A stretch of DNA of 64,000 bases from Streptomyces sp. TSRI0281 (lineage in GTDB: Bacteria; Actinomycetota; Actinomycetes; Streptomycetales; Streptomycetaceae). The notes beneath the pieces are model-generated. The model was not told the origin of the DNA. It made no database searches and saw nothing but the letters and a program-made list of their open reading frames with translations. Each line of letters starts with the position of its first letter. The first letter of the stretch is position 1. Positions 26,817 through 35,961 of this stretch are shown here, in pieces. The position numbers and the translations under genes were made by a program. The stretch is taken from NCBI RefSeq assembly GCF_001905125.1, contig NZ_LWLE01000001.1, positions 1,172,112 through 1,236,111 of the forward strand, read 5' to 3'.

Positions 26817-28403
26817 GTGCGCGTGTTCTACCGGGCCAGTCTGCAGGCTGCTGCAGCCCTTGCTTCCCTGTCTTTGCTGGCCGGCTGCGGTCTGCTGTCC
26901 GGCAGCGAGTCGGACACGGACCAGAAGATAGTCGTCGGTTCGACGAGCTCGCCCTCGACCCTGGATCCGGCGGCTGCCTGGGACAGCTCGTGGGAACTGA
27001 TGCGGAACGTGTTCCAGACGCTGGTGAGTTTCCCCACCGGCACCACGAGTCCCGAGCCCGACGCTGCCGACAACTGCAAGTTCACCGACTCCACGAGCAT
27101 GGCCTACCGGTGCACGCTGCGTAAGAACCTCAAATTCTCCAACGGCGAGAAGCTCGACGCCGAGGCCGTGAAGTACAGCATCGACCGGATCGTGAAGATC
27201 AAGGTCAAGGGCGGCCCGGCCGGCATGCTCGGCTCCCTCGACCGGGTGGAGACCAAGGGCGACGACACCGTCATCTTCCACCTGAACACCTCCGACGCCA
27301 CCTTCCCCTTCATCCTGGCCACCCCCGCGATGTCGATCGTCGCGCCCGGTGACTACCCGAAGGACAAGATCCGCGACGACGGCAAGGTCACCGGATCCGG
27401 TCCGTACCTCCTGGACTCCTACAAGCCCGCGGTCGCGTCGGAGATGACGAAGAACCCCGATTACCGGGGCTTCGCCAACCGTAAGAACAACGCGGTCACC
27501 GTGCGGTACTTCAAGGAATCCACCCGGATGGTGACCGCCCTCAAGAAGAAGAAGATCGACGCCATCTACCGGGGTCTCACCGCCGACGAAGTCGTCAGCC
27601 TGGAGGACAACAAGGCGGACAACGACGGCCTGCAGATCGTCGAGACGGTCGGCGCGGACATCCGCTTCCTCGTCTTCAACCCGAAGGACCCGGCCGCCGG
27701 AAAGCCCGCCGTCCGCCAGGCCATCGCCCACCTCGTGAACCGGGACGCCCTGGTCGCCAAGGTCTACCAGGGCACCGCGGAGCCGCTGTACTCCATGGTG
27801 CCCAAGGGCATCGCCGGACACACCACGAGCTTCTTCGACACCTTCGGCGACCCGAGCGTGACCAAGGCGAAGGGCATCCTGACCGACGCGGGTATCACCA
27901 AGCCCGTCAAGATGACCTTCTGGTACACCACCGACCGCTACGGCTCCTCCACAAAGCCCGAATTCGAGGAGCTCAAGCGTCAGCTGGAGGATTCCGGCCT
28001 CTTCGAGATCACGCTGAAGGGCGAGCCGTGGACGACCTTCCAGGAGGGCTTCACCAAGGGGGAGTACCCCGTCTTCGGCCGAGGCTGGTTCCCTGACTTC
28101 CCGGACCCCGACAACTTCATCGCGCCCTTCGTGGGCAAGGAGAGCGTCACCGGGACCCCGTACCTGAACAAGGAGATCACCCAGCAGCTGATCCCCGCCA
28201 CCCGGCAGGAGAGCGACCGGGGGGCCGTCAGCCAGCAGTTCGAACGGGCCCAGGAGATCCTGGTGGAGGACGTCCGGCTGCTGCCCCTGTGGCAGGGCAA
28301 GCTGTACGTCGCGTCCGGCGAGGACATCGGCGGCGGCGAGCGCGCACTGGACCCGCAGACCGTCATGCAGCTGTGGGAGCTGTACCGCAAGACCAGCTGG
28401 TAG
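26817..28403 (+). CDS. ABC transporter solute-binding lipoprotein (SBP_bac_5)
   Basis: A 528-aa family 5 (oligopeptide/nickel type) substrate-binding protein. The signal peptide has lipobox SLLAGC, with the lipidated Cys at residue 24. The family signature is KIVVGSTSSPSTLDPAAAWD, then TLRKNLKFSNGEKLDAEAVK, with GSGPYLLDSY and RQAIAHLVNRDALV further on. It starts at a GTG (26817) preceded by an AGGAG site. No permease or ATPase genes adjoin, so it works with a transporter encoded elsewhere. The ligand is unknown, probably a peptide or a similar amphipathic molecule. Confidence 0.9.
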   Translation: MRVFYRASLQAAAALASLSLLAGCGLLSGSESDTDQKIVVGSTSSPSTLDPAAAWDSSWELMRNVFQTLVSFPTGTTSPEPDAADNCKFTDSTSMAYRCTLRKNLKFSNGEKLDAEAVKYSIDRIVKIKVKGGPAGMLGSLDRVETKGDDTVIFHLNTSDATFPFILATPAMSIVAPGDYPKDKIRDDGKVTGSGPYLLDSYKPAVASEMTKNPDYRGFANRKNNAVTVRYFKESTRMVTALKKKKIDAIYRGLTADEVVSLEDNKADNDGLQIVETVGADIRFLVFNPKDPAAGKPAVRQAIAHLVNRDALVAKVYQGTAEPLYSMVPKGIAGHTTSFFDTFGDPSVTKAKGILTDAGITKPVKMTFWYTTDRYGSSTKPEFEELKRQLEDSGLFEITLKGEPWTTFQEGFTKGEYPVFGRGWFPDFPDPDNFIAPFVGKESVTGTPYLNKEITQQLIPATRQESDRGAVSQQFERAQEILVEDVRLLPLWQGKLYVASGEDIGGGERALDPQTVMQLWELYRKTSW

Positions 28404-28480
28404 GGCTCGCGGGGGCCGTTGTCAGTGGTCCCCGGTAGGTTCTGTGGTCAAGAACCGATTGCTTACCGGAGGTTGTGGAC

Positions 28481-29164
28481 GTGACCGACACCGACCTGCT
28501 GCCCGAGTCCTGGCGCGGCGTCCTCGGCGAAGAGCTGCAGAAGCCGTACGTCAAGGAGCTCGCGGACTTTGTTGAGGAAGAGCGGGCCAAGGGGCCGGTG
28601 TATCCGCCGCGCGAGCAGGTCTTCGCCGCGCTGGACGCCACCCCGTACGACCGGGTGAAGGTCCTCATCCTCGGCCAGGACCCGTATCACGGCGAGGGCC
28701 AGGGGCACGGACTGTGCTTCTCCGTGCGGCCGGGCGTGAAGACGCCGCCCTCGCTGCGCAACATCTACAAGGAGATGAAGGAGGAGCTCGGCCTGCCCGT
28801 CCCGGACAACGGGTATCTGATGCCCTGGGCCGAGCAGGGAGTCCTCCTGCTCAACGCCGTGCTGACGGTACGGGCCGGAGAGGCCAACTCGCACAAGGGC
28901 AAGGGCTGGGAGAAGATCACCGACGCGGTGATCCGCGCGGTGGCCTCGCGGCCGGACCCGGCGGTCTTCGTGCTCTGGGGCAACTACGCGCAGAAGAAGC
29001 TTCCGCTGATCGACGAGGAGCGCCATGTGGTGGTGAAGGGCGCCCATCCCTCGCCGCTCTCCGCCAAGAAGTTCTTCGGCTCCCGCCCCTTCACCCAGAT
29101 CAACGAGGCCGTCGCCGCCCAGGGGCACGAGGCCATCGACTGGCGCATCCCCGACCTGGGCTGA
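28481..29164 (+). CDS. ung: Uracil-DNA glycosylase, family 1
   Basis: A 227-aa UDG that removes uracil from DNA in base-excision repair. Diagnostic motifs: VLILGQDPYHGEGQGHGL (catalytic Asp at about residue 67, water-activating loop), the uracil-stacking FSVRPGVKTPPSL and the DNA-intercalating HPSPLSAKKFFG. Full length for the family. A GGAGG at 28468-28472 favours the GTG at 28481 (8-base spacing) over the GTG at 28475. Confidence 0.95.
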   Translation: MTDTDLLPESWRGVLGEELQKPYVKELADFVEEERAKGPVYPPREQVFAALDATPYDRVKVLILGQDPYHGEGQGHGLCFSVRPGVKTPPSLRNIYKEMKEELGLPVPDNGYLMPWAEQGVLLLNAVLTVRAGEANSHKGKGWEKITDAVIRAVASRPDPAVFVLWGNYAQKKLPLIDEERHVVVKGAHPSPLSAKKFFGSRPFTQINEAVAAQGHEAIDWRIPDLG

Positions 29165-29470
29165 GTGTGCGGGAATGGCGACGGCCGTAGAGCCGAGGGA
29201 TGTCCCGCCATCCCGACGGACCACGGGCCGGTTCACCCCCGACGGATCGGGACCCGGTCGGGGATGAACGGCCCCGGTGGATCGGCGCGCGGCGGCGGAT
29301 ACGGTGCGTCAGAAGGTGGAGAAACGTCCGCATACTGGATGTATTGGGGCGTTCCGACAACGCCGCGAGTCGCCGTAGCTGTCGCCGTGCGCCCACCGGG
29401 GCTCGTGGGGCATCCCTTTGGCGTCGGCACGACCGCAACCGGCTGTACGGGCACGAGGGAGAGCGCAGTG

Positions 29471-29941
29471 ATGGAGCAGCAGGAGGCGTCCCCGGACGCC
29501 GTCATGACCAGGATCGGCCAGGCGATCATGCTGCTCCACGGCGGCGACCGGGAAGAGGCGCGCAACCGCTTCGCCATCATCTGGTCGGAGATCGGTGAGG
29601 ACGGCGACGCCCTCCACCGCTGCACCCTCGCGCACTACATGGCCGATACGCAGGACGACCCGGCGGATGAACTGGCCTGGGATCTAAGGGCGTTGACGGC
29701 CGCGGAGGGGCTGAGTGACGAGCGGGTCGCGGAGCACCAGGATTCCCTGGCGGTGCGGGCCTTCTACCCCTCCCTGCATCTCAACCTCGCGGCGGACTAT
29801 CTGAAGCTCCGGCGGCCCGACGCGGCCCGGACCCATCTGCACCGGGCCAGGGCGGCGGCCGAAGTGCTCCCGGACAGCGGGTACGGCACAGGGGTCCGCA
29901 CGGCCATCGAGCGGCTGGAGCTGCGGATGCGGCAGGCGTGA
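29471..29941 (+). CDS. TPR-like hypothetical protein
   Basis: A 156-aa all-helical protein: MLLHGGDREEARNRFAIIWS, then CTLAHYMADTQDDPADELAW and LHLNLAADYLKLRRPDAART, with a repeating A/L pattern like tetratricopeptide repeats. This is a conserved Streptomyces hypothetical family often annotated as TPR-containing. The ATG at 29471, with GAGGGAGAG upstream, is preferred; a GTG one codon earlier is also possible. The upstream sequence of the same frame back to 29165 is not coding-like. Confidence 0.75.
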   Translation: MEQQEASPDAVMTRIGQAIMLLHGGDREEARNRFAIIWSEIGEDGDALHRCTLAHYMADTQDDPADELAWDLRALTAAEGLSDERVAEHQDSLAVRAFYPSLHLNLAADYLKLRRPDAARTHLHRARAAAEVLPDSGYGTGVRTAIERLELRMRQA

Positions 29942-29950
29942 GCTCGCCGT

Positions 29951-29977
29951 GGCCCACCGGCTTCCGGCCGGTGGGCC
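29951..29977. terminator. Terminator between convergent genes
   Basis: GGCCCACCGGC (29951-29961), loop TTCCG, then GCCGGTGGGCC (29967-29977): a perfect 11-bp stem placed between the TPR-like gene and the convergent lipoprotein gene, able to serve both strands. Confidence 0.8.
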
Positions 29978-30019
29978 GGGGCGCACGTGGGTGCGTGGGC
30001 CGGGCGCGGGTGCGGGGGC

Positions 30020-30490
30020 TCAGCCGCCGTACGTCTGGTCACAGATGGTGGACTGGGGGCTGCCCGCGGGCCAGCCCCCGTACCCCCGGCCGAGCGCGCA
30101 GACACCCGTGCCGCCGGCGGGGGCACGCGGTACCGCACGCGGTTCGGGAAGCGGGATGCGCGGCAACCGGAGTGGGGTGCGCTGCCGGGACGGGTCCGCG
30201 GCCTCCCGCTGCCGCGGACTGCGCGGTACGACGCGCGGGGTGCCGGACGGCGCCCCGGTGGAGGCGGCGGACGAGGGAGCGGCGGAGGAAGGGGAGGGTG
30301 TCGGGTCCGGGAGAGCTTCCAGGGCCTCGCGGGCGGGTGGCTGCACGATCTGCGGTGCCACGTCCTGGACCGGTCTGCCGACGCCGGGCCGCGGCGGGAA
30401 TTCCGCCGACGGCTCCACCGACACGCAGCCGGAGACGGCCGTGACAGCCACTCCGACCAGGATCTTCGCGGTGATTCTCGTTCGATGCAC
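30020..30490 (-). CDS. Putative lipoprotein, proline-rich
   Basis: A 156-aa protein from the GTG at 30490: MHRTRITAKILVGVAVTAVSGC, with a lipobox (AVSGC) and Cys near residue 22. The mature part is Pro/Ser/Arg-rich (VGRPVQDVAPQIVQPPAREA, DPTPSPSSAAPSS) and ends with Cys-containing CALGRGYGGW and STICDQTYGG. The low-complexity middle looks like a cell-wall spacer and the Cys/Gly tail is conserved-looking. Function unknown. Confidence 0.7.
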   Translation of the reverse strand: MHRTRITAKILVGVAVTAVSGCVSVEPSAEFPPRPGVGRPVQDVAPQIVQPPAREALEALPDPTPSPSSAAPSSAASTGAPSGTPRVVPRSPRQREAADPSRQRTPLRLPRIPLPEPRAVPRAPAGGTGVCALGRGYGGWPAGSPQSTICDQTYGG

Positions 30491-30730
30491 CCGGGCAACT
30501 CTGCTCTGCGCAAAGGCTGTCCGGGGGGCCGGCGCGGCAGGATTGGCCCACACGAGTGACCCGGCCGAAACCCAGCGCGTACAGGCAGCCGTGCGCCGCA
30601 ACCCCTACCGATACATGCTGGACGAAGTCGAACTCACCGAGCCCGCCCCCGACCCCCGGCAGGCGGATCACACCGCACCGCACCGGGACCTGGTGCGGGT
30701 GTGTCCGGGGTACCCGCGGCGCCGTGGGCG

Positions 30731-31252
30731 TCAGACGCCGGTGGCGCCGTCGACCCGTTCGCGGACGAGGTCGGCGTGGCCGTTGTGCCGGGCGTACTCC
30801 TCGATCATGTGCGTGTAGATCCACCGGAGGTTGTACGTCTCGCCCCTGCGGCTCAGCCCCGCGGACATCTCGTCGAGGCCGACCTTCGCCGCGTTCTCCC
30901 GTGCCTGCGCGATCTCCGCACGCCAGGTGGCCTCCGCCTCCGCCCAGGTGTCCGCCTCGGTGAGATGGAACTCGGCGTCCGGGTCCTCGTCGGTGCCGTA
31001 GATCGGCGCCGCGTCCTCGCCGGCCAGCACGATACGGAACCAGCCGCGCTCCACCTCGGCCATGTGCCGGACGAGCCCGAGCAGTGTGAACTCCGACGGC
31101 GGCACGGACGCCTCCCGCAGCTGGGCGTCGGTGAGCCCGGCGCACTTCGTCGCCAGCGTCTCGCGGTGGAAGTCCAGCCAGCCCTCCAGCATCGGACGTT
31201 CGGCGGCGTCGACGGCGGGTTCGGAGCGTTCAGGAGCGGTCATGGCGGTCAT
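30731..31252 (-). CDS. DinB-like (DUF664) family protein
   Basis: A 173-aa four-helix-bundle protein: FHRETLATKCAGLTDAQLRE, FTLLGLVRHMAEVERGWFRI, and RRGETYNLRWIYTHMIEEYA followed by RHNGHADLVRERVDG. The three His positions (RHMAEVER, THMIEEYARHNGHAD) are the metal ligands expected of the DinB/MST superfamily. In actinobacteria many such proteins are bacillithiol- or mycothiol-dependent transferases, but the specific reaction is unknown here. It is divergent from the oxidoreductase gene at 31437. Confidence 0.87.
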   Translation of the reverse strand: MTAMTAPERSEPAVDAAERPMLEGWLDFHRETLATKCAGLTDAQLREASVPPSEFTLLGLVRHMAEVERGWFRIVLAGEDAAPIYGTDEDPDAEFHLTEADTWAEAEATWRAEIAQARENAAKVGLDEMSAGLSRRGETYNLRWIYTHMIEEYARHNGHADLVRERVDGATGV

Positions 31253-31436
31253 CCTCGCTCATCGATCATGGCTCCGGCCAGGCAATATCGTTGCCACGCC
31301 CCGCACAGGCCGCGCGGTGGCCCGGCGAAACGGGTACGGGTTCGGCCCCGGTCGGCATCGCCGGCCGGCCGCCGTCGCGGCGCACGTATGCTGCCGGAAC
31401 CACGTCAGGCATATGACACAGCGATAGGGGACCCTT

Positions 31437-32342
31437 GTGAAGGTCGGTTGCATCGGGCTCGGCGACATTGCGCGCAAGGCATATCTGCCCGTGCTGACCA
31501 CGCTGCCGGGAATCGAGCTGCATCTGCAGACCCGCACCCCCGCCACGCTCGCCGCGGTCGCCGAGACGCACCGGATTCCGGCAGGCCAGTGCCACACCTC
31601 CCTCGACTCCCTGCTCGCCCAGGGACTCGACGCCGCCTTCGTGCACGCCCCGACCGCCGTGCACCCGGAGATCGTCGGCCGGCTCCTGGAAGCCGGTGTA
31701 CCCACGTACGTCGACAAGCCGCTCGCCTATGAACTCGCCGGTTCCGAGCGGCTGGTGAGCCTCGCCGAGGAGCGCGGTACCAGTCTCGCCGTCGGCTTCA
31801 ACCGCAGGCTCGCCCCCGGCTACGCGCAGTGCCTGGAGCACCCGCGCGAACTGATCCTGATGCAGAAGAACCGCGTCGGTCTGCCCGAGGACCCGCGGGC
31901 CATGGTGCTGGACGACTTCATCCATGTCGTCGACACGCTGCGCTTCCTGGCCCCCGGCCCTGTCGACCACACGTCCGTACGGGCCCGGATCGTCGACGGT
32001 CTGATGCACCATGTCGTGCTCCAGCTGTCCGGCGACGGGTTCACCGCCATCGGCCTGATGAACCGGCTCAGCGGATCGACCGAGGAGATCCTCGAAGTCT
32101 CCGGCCAGGACACCAAGCGCCAGGTGGTGAACCTCGCGGAGATCATCGACCACAGGGGCCAGCCCACCGTGCGCCGGCGGGGCGACTGGGTGCCGGTCGC
32201 CCGGCAGCGCGGCATCGAGCAGAGCGTGCTGACGTTCCTGGACGCCGTACGGGCCGGGGAGACGCTCAGCGCCCGGGACGCCCTGGCGACCCATGAGCTG
32301 TGTGAGCGAGTGGTGCGGGAGTCGCTGGAGCAGGCTTCCTGA
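31437..32342 (+). CDS. Gfo/Idh/MocA family oxidoreductase
   Basis: A 301-aa NAD(P)-dependent oxidoreductase. The N-terminal Rossmann fold has VGCIGLGDIARKAYLPVL, the family motif YVDKPLAYEL (DKP, catalytic Lys) lies in the first half, and AVGFNRRLAPGYAQ follows. It is somewhat shorter than typical (330-390 aa). Substrate unknown, usually a sugar or inositol derivative. It starts at a GTG at 31437. Its last 77 bp overlap the 3' end of the convergent lnt gene, an unusually long antisense coding overlap. Confidence 0.88.
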   Translation: MKVGCIGLGDIARKAYLPVLTTLPGIELHLQTRTPATLAAVAETHRIPAGQCHTSLDSLLAQGLDAAFVHAPTAVHPEIVGRLLEAGVPTYVDKPLAYELAGSERLVSLAEERGTSLAVGFNRRLAPGYAQCLEHPRELILMQKNRVGLPEDPRAMVLDDFIHVVDTLRFLAPGPVDHTSVRARIVDGLMHHVVLQLSGDGFTAIGLMNRLSGSTEEILEVSGQDTKRQVVNLAEIIDHRGQPTVRRRGDWVPVARQRGIEQSVLTFLDAVRAGETLSARDALATHELCERVVRESLEQAS

Positions 32343-33915
32343 GGGACCGCAGCCCCTCGGCGGCGAGCAGGGCCGCTAGTGCCGCCAGCGCGCCGTACAC
32401 GGGCCAGTCGCCGAAACGGACGTAGAGCGTGGTGCCGCGGGCCAGCGGTACGTCGAAGACGGCGGCCGCGCTCGAACCCGTACCGAGCCGCCCGCCCACC
32501 CGCTCTCCTCGCGGCCCGTACACCGCACTGGTGCCGGTGAGCGTCGCGTGCACCATCGGACGGCCGCTCTCGGCGGCCCGCAGCGCCCCGAGCGAGGCGT
32601 GCTGGCCGGGCGCCCAGCTGTGCTGGAACGAGGACGTCGACGACTGGGCGATCAGCAGTCCCGCGCCGTCCCGGGTCAGCTGCCTGCTCATGTCGGGGAA
32701 CGCCGACTCGAAGCACACCAGCGGGCCGAACCGCAGCCCCCGCTCGCCCGACGGGGTCATCACCACCGGCCGGGTGCCGCGCAGCCGGTCCTCGCCCGCC
32801 GCCTTGCCGACCGAGGTCGCCCAGCCGAGCGCCGCACGCGCCGGGACGTACTCGCCGAACGGCACCAGCCGCATCTTGTCGTAGCGGTCCCCGGTGGGCC
32901 CGTCCGGACCGATCAGCACCGCGGACTTGAAGATCCCGGTCCGGCCCGACGCGTCCGTCTGCCGGGCGTCCACGTTCACCAGCACCTCGGCACCCACCAG
33001 CCGCGAGAGCGCCGCGAGGCGCGACGCGGTCTTCGGACTCCTCAGCGGATCCACGCCGACACTGCTCTCGCCCCACACCACGAGATCGAGATTCCGGCCC
33101 GCCAGCGAACGCGTCAGCTCCTCACTGCGCGCGAGGCGGCGCTCAACACTGTGGGGACCCTCCACCACACCCGGCTGCACGACGGCGATCCGGGCCGTCG
33201 CGACGCGCTCCGGCCGCGGCGCCCAGCTCCAGATCGCCGCCACGGCGAGGGAGCACGCCACGAGGGAGACCACGGCGGCGGCGCGGGCGGCGGGCGCGAC
33301 GAGCAGCAGAACGACGCCGGTGTTGACCGCCAGTACCAGCAGGCTCACCAGCCACACGCCGCCCACCGACGCCACCCGGAGCGCAGGGGCGAACTCCCAC
33401 TGGGAGGCGCCGAGAAGCCCCCAGGGGCCGCCGAGGCCCTCCCAGGAGCGGACCAGCTCGATCATCAGCCAGCCGGACGGTACGAGGACGACCGCGGCCA
33501 CCGAACGCGGAGCGGACGGGGCGCCGCCGAGCAGCCGGGACACGAGCAGTCCCCACGGGGCCCAGAGCAGGCCGAGCAACGCCGCCAGGACCACGATGAA
33601 CACATGCAGGCTCGGCATCAGCCAGTGGTGCACGGCGATCATGAAACCGGTGCCGCCGATCCACGCGTCCAGCGCCGCGCGCCGCGGCGTCGCCGCCGAC
33701 CGGATCAGCAGGAGCAGGGGCACCAGCGCGACATGGGCGAACCACCAGAGCCCCGGCGCGGGGAACGCGAGGGCGGGCAGGGCCCCGGCGAGCAGGGCGG
33801 CACCGCCGCGCCCCCACGGGGAGGCAGGCAGCCGCCGACCCGCCGCACGCGGACCGCCCGGTGCCCGCGCGGCAGGGGTGGTACCGGTCGGAACGCGCCC
33901 GTCCCGCATCCGCAT
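32266..33915 (-). CDS. lnt: Apolipoprotein N-acyltransferase
   Basis: A 549-aa membrane enzyme that N-acylates the lipidated Cys of lipoproteins. The N-terminal half has about six transmembrane helices (for example LLAGALPALAFPAPGLWWFA, FIVVLAALLGLLWAPWGLLV). The periplasmic nitrilase-like domain has the catalytic triad in VVWGESSVG (Glu), YDKMRLVPFGEYVPAR (Lys) and PLVCFESAFPD (Cys). A last helix is near the C-terminus. The ATG at 33915 is used. An in-frame upstream extension to 34260 is low-complexity and unlikely to be translated. It overlaps the convergent oxidoreductase gene by 77 bp. Confidence 0.93.
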   Translation of the reverse strand: MRMRDGRVPTGTTPAARAPGGPRAAGRRLPASPWGRGGAALLAGALPALAFPAPGLWWFAHVALVPLLLLIRSAATPRRAALDAWIGGTGFMIAVHHWLMPSLHVFIVVLAALLGLLWAPWGLLVSRLLGGAPSAPRSVAAVVLVPSGWLMIELVRSWEGLGGPWGLLGASQWEFAPALRVASVGGVWLVSLLVLAVNTGVVLLLVAPAARAAAVVSLVACSLAVAAIWSWAPRPERVATARIAVVQPGVVEGPHSVERRLARSEELTRSLAGRNLDLVVWGESSVGVDPLRSPKTASRLAALSRLVGAEVLVNVDARQTDASGRTGIFKSAVLIGPDGPTGDRYDKMRLVPFGEYVPARAALGWATSVGKAAGEDRLRGTRPVVMTPSGERGLRFGPLVCFESAFPDMSRQLTRDGAGLLIAQSSTSSFQHSWAPGQHASLGALRAAESGRPMVHATLTGTSAVYGPRGERVGGRLGTGSSAAAVFDVPLARGTTLYVRFGDWPVYGALAALAALLAAEGLRSLRKPAPATPAPLAHTAHGSPGRPGR

Positions 33916-34063
33916 GGCGTGCCCTCCTCGTCCTGCCCCGGGCGAGCAGTGTGTTTGCGCCGGACAACGGCTTCGTGCCCAGTGACCACGTCTACGTGCC
34001 CAGTGTGAGGGAGGGCAACCGGAGGCGACAGGGCACCCGGCCGCGGCGCGTCGCCGTCCGGGC

Positions 34064-34147
34064 GGCGCTGGACGGATGGCGCTGGACGGATGGCGCTGGA
34101 CGGATGGCGCTGGACGGACGGCGCTGGACGGACGGCGCTGGACGGAC
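34064..34147. repeat. Six tandem copies of a 14-bp unit
   Basis: Unit GGCGCTGGACGGAT three times, then GGCGCTGGACGGAC three times, in perfect register (34064-34147), with further degenerate GGACGG phrases on both sides. It lies between the NTF2-like gene and lnt, both on the minus strand. This is a minisatellite-like, slippage-prone spacer. Confidence 0.9.
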
Positions 34148-34240
34148 GGCACGGGAGACGGGCGGCGCGGAATGGACGGCGCGGCGAGGGTGGGCGGCGC
34201 CGGACGGGAGCCGGGCGGCGGGACGGCCGGCGCGCGGGGC

Positions 34241-34753
34241 TCAGACCGGGGCGGAGCCACCCGGCGTACGTCGCCACTTCTCGTGGACGACGACGGAGCG
34301 GATCCGCCAGCCCGACTCCGTACGCAGCAACTCGAAGGTGTACCGGCCGCCGGAGACGAAGTCCGGTGCGGTGTCCCCGCCCTCGGCCGTGCCCGGACGC
34401 GACCCCGCCACCAGTCGCATCGGGTTGAGGTAATCGGCCTGTACGTCGGCCCGGTCGCCCGGATAGCCGCCGAGATCCTGGAGGCCGATGCGGCGGTTGA
34501 CGATCAGATGCTGCCGGACGGGGAAGAGCCGCATCGTTTCCGTCAGCCACTGCGCGACCTCGGTGGCCGGGCCCTCCACACCGCCCGCTTCGCGGTAGTC
34601 GGCACGGCCGTCCGGGGTGAACAGATCGCCGTAGCCGGGCCAGTCGCCGTCGTCGACCGCCACCGCATAACCAGTGATCACTGCATCGATGGCGAGCTGG
34701 TCCATTACGGTCGCGAGTGCCACACGCTGCGTCATTGGCCAAGTCTCTGTCAA
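34241..34753 (-). CDS. NTF2-like (SnoaL-type) protein
   Basis: A 170-aa protein of the nuclear transport factor 2 fold: IDAVITGYAVAVDDGDWPGY, GDLFTPDGRADYREAGG, ETMRLFPVRQHLIVNRRIGL, and SGWRIRSVVVHEKWRRTPG at the end. SnoaL-4-type members act as dehydratases, isomerases or cyclases, or simply bind small hydrophobic molecules, and no residue here decides. The ATG at 34753 is used; a second ATG at residue 7 (34735) is an equal candidate since neither has a clear ribosome site. Confidence 0.82.
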   Translation of the reverse strand: MTETWPMTQRVALATVMDQLAIDAVITGYAVAVDDGDWPGYGDLFTPDGRADYREAGGVEGPATEVAQWLTETMRLFPVRQHLIVNRRIGLQDLGGYPGDRADVQADYLNPMRLVAGSRPGTAEGGDTAPDFVSGGRYTFELLRTESGWRIRSVVVHEKWRRTPGGSAPV

Positions 34754-34873
34754 GACGCGCGTGAGGCCAAGGGTTCCGCGCTGTCGGTCACTCGGGCGGG
34801 CCGGGTGCCCGGCCCGCCGCTCGCTGCGCCGCTGCCCCGCCGCGCGCTCCGTTTCCGGCCTCCTGACCTGTCG

Positions 34874-35740
34874 TCAGCAGGGGACGACGGCCACCGGCCC
34901 CAGCGCGTGTGTGACCGTCGTCTGTGCCACCGGTGACAGGCCCAGCCCCAGCGCCTCGCCCCCCTTGCGACGCCCGATCACGGTCAGTGCCGCCGTGGCC
35001 GACGCGGTCACCAGGGTGCGCGAAGCGGAACCGCTCACCGGCTCGCGTACGACGTCCACCTGCGGGTACTGCTCCTGACGGCCCGCCGTGAGCTCCGCGA
35101 GAGTCCGCTCCGCCGCGCCCGCCGCAGCCTCCCGGTCGAAGACCGGACCGCCCGAGAGCATCGAGGAGAACATCGTCCAGCCGTGCACGATCCGCAGGCG
35201 TGCGCCCGGACGGGAGGCGGCGGTCTCGAAGGCGAAGTCCAGCACCGCCTCGCTGCTCTCGTCGGCGGCCACCCCCGCCACGATGTCGGGGAAGGCGCTC
35301 TCGGCGGCCTCCGCCTCGTCCTCCTCCGCGCGGCCACTGTGGACGACCACGACGGGACACGGAGCCATCGACGCGGTCGCCAGGCTGTTGGAGCCGATCA
35401 TCAGCGACCGGAATCCGCCCAGCCCGCGTGAACCCACCACCACCATCGAGGCGTCCCGGCCGAGCGCGACCAGCGCGGCCGACGGGAAGTCCAGCGGGGC
35501 GAGGGTGGCGGGATGCAGCTCAGGAGCGATCAGCGTGGTCCGGCGTACGGACTCGGTGAGCAGTTCCTCGGCCTCGCGCAGCTGGGTCTCCTGACTGATC
35601 CGCCGGGTGAGTGGCCGGACGTGCACGATCGTCAGCGGCAGCCCTCGCCGCACGGCCTCGTGAGTGGCCCAGTCGAGTGCGTCCCAACTGTGCGACGAAC
35701 CGTCCACAGCGGCGATGACGGGAAGCTCGGTGGTGGTCAT
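34874..35740 (-). CDS. Universal stress protein, tandem Usp domains
   Basis: A 288-aa protein of two UspA domains. The first (about 5-145) has IAAVDGSSHSWDALDWATHE and the ATP-loop GSRGLGGFRSLMIGSNSLA followed by CPVVVVH. The second (about 155-288) has IVAGVAADESSEAVLDFAFE and VIGRRKGGEALGLGLSPVAQ ending in GPVAVVPC. The first domain keeps the G-2x-G-9x-G(S/N) ATP-binding motif and the second is altered. Such proteins respond to stress and dormancy. A monocistronic gene. Confidence 0.93.
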   Translation of the reverse strand: MTTTELPVIAAVDGSSHSWDALDWATHEAVRRGLPLTIVHVRPLTRRISQETQLREAEELLTESVRRTTLIAPELHPATLAPLDFPSAALVALGRDASMVVVGSRGLGGFRSLMIGSNSLATASMAPCPVVVVHSGRAEEDEAEAAESAFPDIVAGVAADESSEAVLDFAFETAASRPGARLRIVHGWTMFSSMLSGGPVFDREAAAGAAERTLAELTAGRQEQYPQVDVVREPVSGSASRTLVTASATAALTVIGRRKGGEALGLGLSPVAQTTVTHALGPVAVVPC

Positions 35741-35961
35741 GAATCCCTCCAGGGTCCGGGTCCTGCACGTCCCAGCCTTGTCCTTCCCGGCACGGAACGG
35801 GAGGGACTTTCGGCCCTGACAGCGGGTCGGAAGCCCTCAGTGCGTGCCGCGCGTCCCGGCCGGGCGCCCATATGTCCCGTGAAAGCGCCTTTTCCGTACG
35901 CTACGGCCGGTCGGCGCCCGGCGCCCTGGTGAGGTGTGCCGGTGGTGAGGGGGCAGGCGTG

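Noticed and set aside
34064..34147. Possible CRISPR array
   Set aside because: Units are contiguous 14-bp tandem repeats without spacers, and no cas genes are present.
33916..34260. 115-codon upstream extension of lnt
   Set aside because: It translates the 14-bp minisatellite and other low-complexity DNA; the ATG at 33915 gives the usual Lnt N-terminus.
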